DNA of 39,635 bases from Hungatella sp. UBA5385. Lineage in GTDB: Bacteria > Bacillota > Clostridia > Lachnospirales > Lachnospiraceae. The stretch spans positions 78,634 to 118,268 of the forward strand of contig DHOR01000029.1 in NCBI GenBank assembly GCA_002409995.1, in the 5' to 3' direction. The position numbers and the translations under genes were made by a program. Below the pieces are notes generated by a model. It was not told the origin of the DNA. It saw only the letters and a list, made by a program, of their open reading frames with translations, and did no database searches. Shown piece by piece: positions 33,831 to 39,635 of this stretch. Position 1 is the first letter of the stretch; each line of letters opens with the position of its first letter.

Positions 33831-36098
33831 ATGATTCGTTTAGTGGACAAAGGCGTATGTTTATCCCCGGAAGGAGAGCTTCTTCCTTACGGGGAAGAAA
33901 TGCGGGAAGCGCTGACTAAGAATACAATGGCATATGGGATTTTACAGGCACATAATACGGGCGGGGATATGGAGGATTTAAAGCTTAAATTTGATGCTCT
34001 TGTATCTCCTGACAACAATTATGTCAGCATTCTTCAGACAGCACGTGCAAGCGGAATCAAAGAATTCCCGATTCCCTATGTTTTGTCCAATTGCCATAAT
34101 ACATTATGTGCAGTTGGCGGAACTATTAATGAAGATGATCATGTATTCGGTCTTGATAATGCCAAAAGATACGGAGGTATTTTTGTACCTCCTTATAAGG
34201 CGATTCTTCATCAGTATATGAGAGAAATGATGGCTGGCGGCGGAAAAATGATTCTGGGTTCTGACAGTCATACCAGGTATGGTGTGCTGGGAACTCTGGC
34301 AATAGGAGAAGGCGGCGGAGAGATTGCCAAACAGCTTCTGTCACAAACCTATGATATCAAACGCCCTCCTGTGATTGCAGTAAAATTAACAGGCAAGCCG
34401 GCACCTGGAGTAGGACCTCAAGATGTTGCCCTGACTCTCATTGGTGCTACCTTTAAAAATAATTTTAACAAAAATAAGATTCTGGAATTCATAGGCGATG
34501 GAGTGAGTGCACTCAGCGTGGAATTCCGTATGGGAATCGATGTCATGACAACAGAAAGTGCTGCGCTCAGCAGTATCTGGTGTACAGATGATAAGGTCTA
34601 TGAGTATTTGAAGCTCCATGGCCGCCCTGAAGATTATCAGAAGCTTCAGCCGGAGCATGAGGCATATTACGATGGTCTTATAGAGATTGATTTATCAAAA
34701 GTAGAATGTATGATGGCACTGCCTTATCATCCAAGCAATGTATGTACCATCAGGGAATTTAAAGAGAATCCGGAAAAGTACTTAAAAGAAATAGAAGAAG
34801 CTGAGCGGAAGCGAAAAGGTGACAATGGGGAAATCTTCTCCATGACGGATAAGCTTCGCTATGGTGAACTTAGTGTGGATCAGGCTCTGGTTTCCGGATG
34901 CAGCGGCGGATTGTTTGAGAATATTGCAGCTATGGCTGATATTCTCCGTGGTACTGTAATTAAGGGTAATGCAGTCTCTCTTGCAGTGAATCCAGCCAGT
35001 CAGCCTGTATTTGCAGCTCTTGCAAAAAGCGGAATTGCCAATGATCTTATAGCATCAGGAGTCACCATAAGCCCCTGTATCTGCGGTCCCTGTTTTGGAG
35101 TGACCGATGTTCCAGCCAATCATCAGCTGAGCATCCGCCATGTCACAAGAAATTATCCCAGCAGAGAAGGCTCAAAGCCTGGAAAAGGGCAGATGGCAGC
35201 AGTGATACTAATGGATGCAAGATCTATTGCTGCAACAGTCCGTAACGGAGGAAGGCTGACTGCTGCTTCAGAGCTTGAGATAGAATATTCCCAATATGAG
35301 TATCACTATGATACCAACTATTATAAAGAACAGATTTTTGACAATTATGGAAAAGCAGATTCTTCTGTTATCATTAAAAAAGGACCTAATATAGCGGACT
35401 GGCCTGAATTATATCCCATGAATCAGCACCTTCTTTTAAAAATAGCAGGTGTCTATGAAGGTTCTGTAACCACAGATGATCTATCCCCCTCCGGTGATGC
35501 TGTGGCTTACCGTTCCAATCCCTTAAAACTGGCTGAATTCACCATGATTAACAAAGATGTGGAATATGTGAAACGTGCAGAAGAGATTTTGGAAATAGAA
35601 AATTGCAGAAGAGAGGGAGTTACAATTCCTGATGGAGAGTGGAAGACTCTTCTGTCTGCAATCTGCAGAGATTTAGATTGTTCAGAAAGTGCAATCACCA
35701 TAGGCAGTGTTATGGTGGGCAATGAGATTGGTGATGGTTCCTCAAGAGAACAGGCAGCCAGCAGCCAGAAGATATTAGGCGGTTATGCCAATATTGCGGT
35801 GGAGTACGCCACAAAACGTTACCGCTCCAATTTAATTAACTGGGGGATGCTGCCAATTATTACTGAAGATTTAACAAACTTGCACATTGGGGATTATCTT
35901 TTGATCAGAAATGTGGGAGAGGTGATCCGTAATTCCAGTCAGACCTTTGAAATGGAAGTGAAGGGATCAGTAAATACCATTATAAGGGGTAACATTGGTG
36001 AAATGACAAAAGAGGAAAAAGAGATTCTTCTCAGCGGCTGTCTGATCAACTATAACAAGGCGCTTCTTCAGGACGGAACACAGTCTTCCAATCAGTAA
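33831..36098 (+). CDS. YbhJ-like aconitase-family hydratase (second copy)
   Basis: This 755-residue protein is a full-length paralog of the one at 12528. It shares EDDHVFGL, GSDSHTRYG, REGSKPG and ATKRYRSN. Probable cluster cysteines are Cys357 (SGCSGGLFEN) and Cys418/Cys421 (CICGPCFG). As in its paralog, the first motif is GC(A/S)GG rather than SCTNS. Its ribosome binding site (TAGGTG) is weak and its start is 7 bp after the dehydrogenase, so translational coupling is likely. It is the fourth enzyme of the operon. It probably hydrates or dehydrates a tricarboxylate other than citrate, since a normal aconitase is encoded in the same operon. Confidence 0.85.
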   Translation: MIRLVDKGVCLSPEGELLPYGEEMREALTKNTMAYGILQAHNTGGDMEDLKLKFDALVSPDNNYVSILQTARASGIKEFPIPYVLSNCHNTLCAVGGTINEDDHVFGLDNAKRYGGIFVPPYKAILHQYMREMMAGGGKMILGSDSHTRYGVLGTLAIGEGGGEIAKQLLSQTYDIKRPPVIAVKLTGKPAPGVGPQDVALTLIGATFKNNFNKNKILEFIGDGVSALSVEFRMGIDVMTTESAALSSIWCTDDKVYEYLKLHGRPEDYQKLQPEHEAYYDGLIEIDLSKVECMMALPYHPSNVCTIREFKENPEKYLKEIEEAERKRKGDNGEIFSMTDKLRYGELSVDQALVSGCSGGLFENIAAMADILRGTVIKGNAVSLAVNPASQPVFAALAKSGIANDLIASGVTISPCICGPCFGVTDVPANHQLSIRHVTRNYPSREGSKPGKGQMAAVILMDARSIAATVRNGGRLTAASELEIEYSQYEYHYDTNYYKEQIFDNYGKADSSVIIKKGPNIADWPELYPMNQHLLLKIAGVYEGSVTTDDLSPSGDAVAYRSNPLKLAEFTMINKDVEYVKRAEEILEIENCRREGVTIPDGEWKTLLSAICRDLDCSESAITIGSVMVGNEIGDGSSREQAASSQKILGGYANIAVEYATKRYRSNLINWGMLPIITEDLTNLHIGDYLLIRNVGEVIRNSSQTFEMEVKGSVNTIIRGNIGEMTKEEKEILLSGCLINYNKALLQDGTQSSNQ

Positions 36099-36127
36099 TC
36101 TGCCTTTAGTTCTTATATTTTTTATGA

Positions 36128-36133
36128 TATAAT
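36128..36133 (+). promoter_or_regulatory. Possible -10 element of the last LysR gene
   Basis: TATAAT at 36128-36133 is a perfect -10 hexamer 30 bases before the start codon. The -35 region 17 bp upstream (TTTAGT) is poor. Confidence 0.4.
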
Positions 36134-36163
36134 GAGAGTATAAAATCATGAAAGGTAAGAATT

Positions 36164-37024
36164 ATGAGGGATAGCGATTGGGAGCTGCTGTATGAGCTCT
36201 ATAAAAACCCGAATATAACTAAGGTTGCCAACAAACTCTATATGTCTCAGCCGTCAGTTACCAAACGTCTGCAGGGCATTGAGAATGAATTCCAGCTGAA
36301 TATCGTAAACAGGTCCACCAAGGGTGTGGAGTTTACACCGGAAGGCGAATTTATCGCTAAGATGGCAGAGAAGCAGATTCAGCTGATGAATGAATTAAGG
36401 CTGGGGTTAAAAGCATTTGAAACAGATAAAAAGCAAATTGTGCTGGGTGTTTCCTATACATTCAGTAAATTTCATTTGCCTGAAATCCTGTTTAACTATT
36501 CAAAGCTGGACCCTGATACCAACTTCACAGTGGTCAATGAGCCCAGTGATGAGCTGTACCAGAGACTTTTAGATGGTGCTGTTGATGCTGCATTTGTCAG
36601 AGGTGACTTTGATAAATCATTTGCATCAACATTGATTGTGAAGACTCAGGGGTATATTGTATCCAAGGACCCTGTAACCATCGAGGATTTACCTCAGATT
36701 CCCTATCTGGAATACAGGAACAATGTGAAAACCAAAGAGTTGTTTGACCAGTGGTGGAAGCATTACCATGATGAGGAACAGCTGCTGGGAACCAGTGTAG
36801 GGTATATTGATTCTGTATGGCAGTTTATAGAGCGGGGATTAGGTTATACCTTGTGTTTCTCTGAGAATCCATTTATTGATGGATATGATCTTCATATGCA
36901 GCCGATGTTGTATCAGGACGGTACCCCGGTTCTGCGCAATACCTGGTTTGTTTATCCCAAGGAGAGAGAAAAAGAGCCTGTTTTGGGAAAGTTTATACGA
37001 TTTATTAATGAAATGGTTGTTTGA
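36164..37024 (+). CDS. LysR family transcriptional regulator (MRDSDW subgroup)
   Basis: This 286-residue regulator is a close paralog of those at 8659 and 16509. It begins MRDSDWELLYELYKNPN and has the helix-turn-helix ITKVANKLYMSQPSVTKRL. The effector domain includes QFIERGLGYTLCF. Its start has only a weak AAGGT site. It lies 65 bp after the hydratase gene on the same strand and is followed by a strong terminator, so it is either the last gene of that operon or separately expressed. It likely senses an intermediate of the aconitase operon. Confidence 0.92.
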   Translation: MRDSDWELLYELYKNPNITKVANKLYMSQPSVTKRLQGIENEFQLNIVNRSTKGVEFTPEGEFIAKMAEKQIQLMNELRLGLKAFETDKKQIVLGVSYTFSKFHLPEILFNYSKLDPDTNFTVVNEPSDELYQRLLDGAVDAAFVRGDFDKSFASTLIVKTQGYIVSKDPVTIEDLPQIPYLEYRNNVKTKELFDQWWKHYHDEEQLLGTSVGYIDSVWQFIERGLGYTLCFSENPFIDGYDLHMQPMLYQDGTPVLRNTWFVYPKEREKEPVLGKFIRFINEMVV

Positions 37025-37051
37025 GAAATAAATAAATAGAATTAATAATAA

Positions 37052-37092
37052 CCAGAGCAGATAATCTTATCACAAATTATCTGCTCTGGTTT
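37052..37092. terminator. Bidirectional terminator between converging genes
   Basis: A perfect 14-bp inverted repeat (37052-37065 and 37076-37089, arm CCAGAGCAGATAAT) with a 10-base loop separates the LysR gene (+) from the hydrolase gene (-). Short T-rich tails follow on both strands. Confidence 0.85.
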
Positions 37093-37108
37093 AATTTGCT
37101 CTGTTGGT

Positions 37109-37654
37109 TTAATAATAAGTAAGGTATTCTTCCCCAGTTACGATCTTTGCAAAACTTCCATCAATAGAAGCAAAGTATACCTTTTGAACAATGCTGGCTG
37201 GTAGAGACATTCCGTTCCATTCCAAATCCTTTGTTGAACAGGCATCTGATATTAAAATATTAGAATATCCTAAATCTTTTGCACAACGAACAGTGGTATC
37301 AACACACATATGTGTCATCATTCCGCATATGACCAGCTTGTCAATACCATCCTTTTCTAACTCTGATTGTAGATTGGTTTTATGAAAACTGTTAGGAGAG
37401 TGTTTTATAATCAGCTTTTCTGAATCCAATGGTTTAATATCTTGATGGATATTTACCCCATCTGTATCTGGCACAAAAAAGGTGGCTCCTTCTGCTGATA
37501 TATGCTGAACAAAATAAATTGGCAAATGATGATCTCTAAAATACTTTAACATCGTTTTTATTACATTCAATGCGGTTTCTGATTCATGCAGCTGACAATT
37601 TCCATTTGGAAAATAGTCATTTTGTACGTCAATAATAAGTAATGCAGTTTTCAT
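37109..37654 (-). CDS. Isochorismatase-family cysteine hydrolase
   Basis: This 181-residue cytosolic enzyme has the Asp-Lys-Cys triad of the family: Asp9 (LLIIDVQNDYF), Lys84 (IKHSPNSF) and Cys117 (CGMMTHMCVDTT), with the usual cis-peptide segment before the cysteine. Members hydrolyse nicotinamide, N-carbamoyl compounds or other small amides. Isochorismate itself is unlikely without siderophore genes nearby. The start at 37654 follows GGAGGT. An HxlR regulator gene lies 89 bp upstream on the same strand, a pairing often seen for quinone- or aldehyde-stress genes. The substrate is not readable from sequence. Confidence 0.9.
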   Translation of the reverse strand: MKTALLIIDVQNDYFPNGNCQLHESETALNVIKTMLKYFRDHHLPIYFVQHISAEGATFFVPDTDGVNIHQDIKPLDSEKLIIKHSPNSFHKTNLQSELEKDGIDKLVICGMMTHMCVDTTVRCAKDLGYSNILISDACSTKDLEWNGMSLPASIVQKVYFASIDGSFAKIVTGEEYLTYY

Positions 37655-37743
37655 TTTTTAATACCTCCGATAGGATTTTATAAAAAAATGATACATCAAT
37701 TATAATAAGGTGTAAATTACTTACTTTTTCGTACATATAAGAT

Positions 37744-38103
37744 TTAATAACAGATTCCTTTTTGATCCAATACATCAGTCATTCCATTTTTAACCATATA
37801 ATCAATACCAACTTTTTGCATAATATTGATAGCAGTTAATATTTCCTTGCCTGCTGGGGTTAAGAAATATTCAACTTTTAGTGGGTAACCATCATAAGAC
37901 TTCTTATGGATCAACCCGAATTCTCTTAATTCTTTTAATTGTTCTAGTAACATTTTAGGGCTGATACCCTCAATACTATGCTGAAGCTGTGAAAATGAAC
38001 ATTCCCCATCTCTGAGCTGAAAAATAATAATGGTTTTCCATTTTCCTTTTATGATGTCATGGACTATTTCCAACGGACAAGTATAATCTTTTCTAAGCTT
38101 CAT
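37744..38103 (-). CDS. HxlR family transcriptional regulator
   Basis: This 119-residue winged-helix regulator has the family core CPLEIVHDIIKGKWKTIII, then ISPKMLLEQLKELREFGLI as recognition helix and GYPLKVEYFLTPAGKE as wing. Cys9 in the N-terminal YTCPLE matches the redox-sensing cysteine of YodB and HypR-type relatives, so it may respond to quinones, aldehydes or disulfide stress. It probably controls itself and the isochorismatase-family gene. The gap between them contains GTAAATTAC (37711-37719), a perfect 9-base dyad that could be a binding site. Confidence 0.9.
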   Translation of the reverse strand: MKLRKDYTCPLEIVHDIIKGKWKTIIIFQLRDGECSFSQLQHSIEGISPKMLLEQLKELREFGLIHKKSYDGYPLKVEYFLTPAGKEILTAINIMQKVGIDYMVKNGMTDVLDQKGICY

Positions 38104-38427
38104 TTCATCACCTCTTCTATATAAAAAACATGATATATCTATTTAATATTACTGGAAATTAATAGAAAAGGATAGTCCTCAAATATTTTTTCTACGTTTA
38201 TTTTCTGTGGAAGAGATTAAAACCGAGAGATGTTGTAACGAAGAAGTTATTATTGAAAAAAACAACCCACTATGCTAAACTAATTACAAAGCAAAATAAA
38301 CCTTCTATAAATTCTAAAGTCTATCTAAATCAGGTAAACCATCTTGCTTTTAAAACCCCATTTTAAACTATATGCAGGATAGGGAACAACCTGAACTGCA
38401 TAACTACAAGAGAAAAGAGAGGAGCTT
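38104..38427. other. Intergenic region without gene
   Basis: These 324 bases are AT-rich. They must hold the promoter of the HxlR gene on the minus strand and probably that of the PD-(D/E)XK gene on the plus strand. I see no open frame with a ribosome binding site, no strong hairpin and no repeat. Confidence 0.6.
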
Positions 38428-39315
38428 ATGCAGAAAAAAGTAGGCAAAAGAAACACCAGGCTGGAAACTTATGAGGAGAAGAAGGCACTGGTCAGCCAGT
38501 TTAATTTAACCAGTGATATCTTCTTTAGTAAAGTTATGGAAGATATGAAGGCCTGTGAAGAGGTAATCCGAATTTTTACAGAGGAGAATTTTAGTGTCAA
38601 AAAGGTCAAAACCCAATATTCAATCCGAAATATGGAAGCTCACTCCGTAGTACTTGACGTACTGGACGAGAACGAGAACGGTTGTCTCGTGAGTATCGAA
38701 ATTCACCCTCAGGAGAATGAGAATCATGTAAAACGTGTTCGTTATAACTTAAGCTGTATTGACACCAGCTTTTTTGAGAAGGGCGAAGAGTATAAGAATG
38801 TACCAGAGACCTATATGCTTCACATTACTGAAAATGATTTTATAGGTAAAAACAATGGGATCAATGTAGTGAATCGTAGTATTTGTGGAGAAACTAAGAT
38901 TCTGGACAATGGAGTCCATGAGATTTATGTAATCCTACAAGGAGAGTCTGATGACCCGGAGCAAAAAGAACTTTTAAAGTATTTTCTAAAATCAGACAGT
39001 GATTATGAAACAGAGGCTTTTCCAAATTTGGTGGCCAGAGTAAAGCTTTTTAAAGAGCAAAAGGAGGGAATTGATGTTATGTGTGAAATTATTGAGAGAG
39101 AACGGATGATGGCTAGAGAAGAAGGACTGATAGAAGGGGAAATAAAAGGGAAAATCGCTCTAGTAAGAAAAAAATATTTAAAAGGAAATACTTCTGAACA
39201 GGTAGCAGATGCTTTAGAACTAGACCAATCTTACATCAAAAACGTTATGTTTATGATAGTAGAAGGTCTAACTGATGAGGAGATTGCAATGGAGTTAATT
39301 AGTAAGAATATTTAA
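38428..39315 (+). CDS. PD-(D/E)XK nuclease-family transposase-like protein (Rpn/PF12784 type)
   Basis: This 295-residue protein resembles the abundant Rpn-like nuclease family of gut Firmicutes. Residues about 25-35 (FNLTSDIFFSKVMED) match its N-terminal signature. The nuclease core is VVLDVLDENENGCLVSIEIH, with the metal-binding Asp and an E-x-H where most relatives have E-x-Q. A charged C-terminal region (REEGLIEGEIKGKIALVRKK) and a short helical domain with ADALELDQSYIK follow. The start follows GAGAGGAG. No terminal inverted repeats or target duplications are visible, so it may be a stand-alone nuclease rather than part of a transposon. Confidence 0.85.
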   Translation: MQKKVGKRNTRLETYEEKKALVSQFNLTSDIFFSKVMEDMKACEEVIRIFTEENFSVKKVKTQYSIRNMEAHSVVLDVLDENENGCLVSIEIHPQENENHVKRVRYNLSCIDTSFFEKGEEYKNVPETYMLHITENDFIGKNNGINVVNRSICGETKILDNGVHEIYVILQGESDDPEQKELLKYFLKSDSDYETEAFPNLVARVKLFKEQKEGIDVMCEIIERERMMAREEGLIEGEIKGKIALVRKKYLKGNTSEQVADALELDQSYIKNVMFMIVEGLTDEEIAMELISKNI

Positions 39316-39341
39316 AACAAAAACCTCTATTCCAAATTATG

Positions 39342-39381
39342 CAGCCGTATACTCTTCTAGAAATAGTGGGATATGCGGCTG
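39342..39381 (+). terminator. Weak stem-loop after the PD-(D/E)XK gene
   Basis: CAGCCGTAT (39342-39350) pairs with ATGCGGCTG (39373-39381) with one wobble and a 22-base loop. The tail is TTATTCT. It is a likely but imperfect terminator. Confidence 0.4.
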
Positions 39382-39408
39382 TTATTCTAATGCTATTGAT
39401 ATATATTT

Positions 39409-39579
39409 TTATGTCCTTGTGAAATACTCAATGGGTTTGCTTATGATAAGGAGCAGGGGGATGATGGGAAGCGTATTGAGCAGTGTAGTGCATGGAGAAC
39501 ATTTTCATATATTTACGTAAACTTACATAATAAAATGAGAGAAAGTGATTGTCAACCATTTTTGAAAATGTCCCAATAA
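39409..39579 (+). pseudogene. Possible coding remnant without start codon
   Basis: A frame with codons typical of this region reads LCPCEILNGFAYDKEQGDDG and continues to FLKMSQ, stopping at 39577-39579. It has no start codon or ribosome binding site, and an upstream stop lies only a few codons before the displayed start. It is about 56 codons long, and I do not recognise the protein. It may be the 3' end of a decayed mobile gene. Chance openness cannot be excluded. Confidence 0.3.
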
Positions 39580-39591
39580 ATGTTAAACATC

Positions 39592-39618
39592 AGCACCAGT
39601 TTCTGGTGCTTTGTTTTT
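39592..39618 (+). terminator. Intrinsic terminator near the window end
   Basis: AGCACCAG (39592-39599) pairs with CTGGTGCT (39603-39610) across TTT, followed by TTGTTTTT. It has no intact gene ahead of it, which supports a decayed gene at 39409-39579. Confidence 0.75.
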
Positions 39619-39635
39619 GGGCTATGCAACACCTT

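Noticed and set aside
38428..39315. Insertion sequence boundaries around the PD-(D/E)XK gene
   Set aside because: No terminal inverted repeats or target-site duplications could be found on either side.

Overview
The window looks like a chromosomal segment of an anaerobic, low-to-mid GC Firmicute. A Lachnospiraceae-type Clostridium, such as the Lacrimispora/Enterocloster group, is my inference. It rests on strong AGGAGG ribosome binding sites, Firmicute-type promoters and terminators, citrate lyase genes, and the protein families present. No rRNA, tRNA, CRISPR array or phage was found. Almost the whole window is devoted to uptake and breakdown of di- and tricarboxylic acids and related acid sugars.

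Layout. (1) 147-4901: a GntR regulator and a TctCBA tripartite tricarboxylate transporter with a D-2-hydroxyacid dehydrogenase; both promoters carry the same 10-bp palindrome. (2) 5036-6812: a Cof-type HAD phosphatase, then a TetR regulator with a 57-residue membrane protein. (3) 6963-9531: a 2-hydroxycarboxylate (CitS/MleP type) transporter divergent from a LysR regulator. (4) 9758-14810: citrate lyase citD-citE-citF with tightly overlapping ends, followed by a YbhJ-like aconitase-family hydratase. The lyase ligase and prosthetic-group genes (citC, citX, citG) are not here. (5) 14946-17390: a 56-residue ORF and terminator ahead of an unusual FUSC-HAD fusion, then a LysR gene. (6) 17487-20893: a CitMHS citrate transporter divergent from a LysR gene, and a further LysR gene. 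(7) 21001-24564: a beta-propeller lactonase, a MatC-type carrier and a PrpF-family isomerase. (8) 24635-29926: LysR, NAD-type isocitrate/isopropylmalate-family dehydrogenase, class II aldolase, DUF1537 acid-sugar kinase, nitroreductase-family protein and an Asp/Glu racemase-family protein. (9) 30041-37024: aconitase, RraA-type aldolase/decarboxylase, isocitrate dehydrogenase, a second YbhJ-like hydratase and LysR. (10) 37109-39635: isochorismatase-family hydrolase, HxlR regulator, PD-(D/E)XK transposase-family protein and a coding remnant.

How it fits together (inference): four unrelated transporter families bring in carboxylates. The PrpF isomerase and three aconitase-family enzymes interconvert unsaturated and hydroxylated tricarboxylates. 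Citrate lyase yields acetate and oxaloacetate, and the RraA protein could decarboxylate oxaloacetate or cleave a 4-hydroxy-2-oxo acid. The two beta-decarboxylating dehydrogenases oxidise isocitrate-like compounds, and the aldolase/kinase pair handles a four-carbon acid sugar. Six LysR regulators suggest that each module senses its own acid. The set lactonase + LysR + PrpF + carrier + YbhJ-like hydratase resembles, from memory, the uncharacterised E. coli neighbourhood pgl-ybhD-ybhH-ybhI-ybhJ. I regard this as the best candidate for an undescribed pathway.
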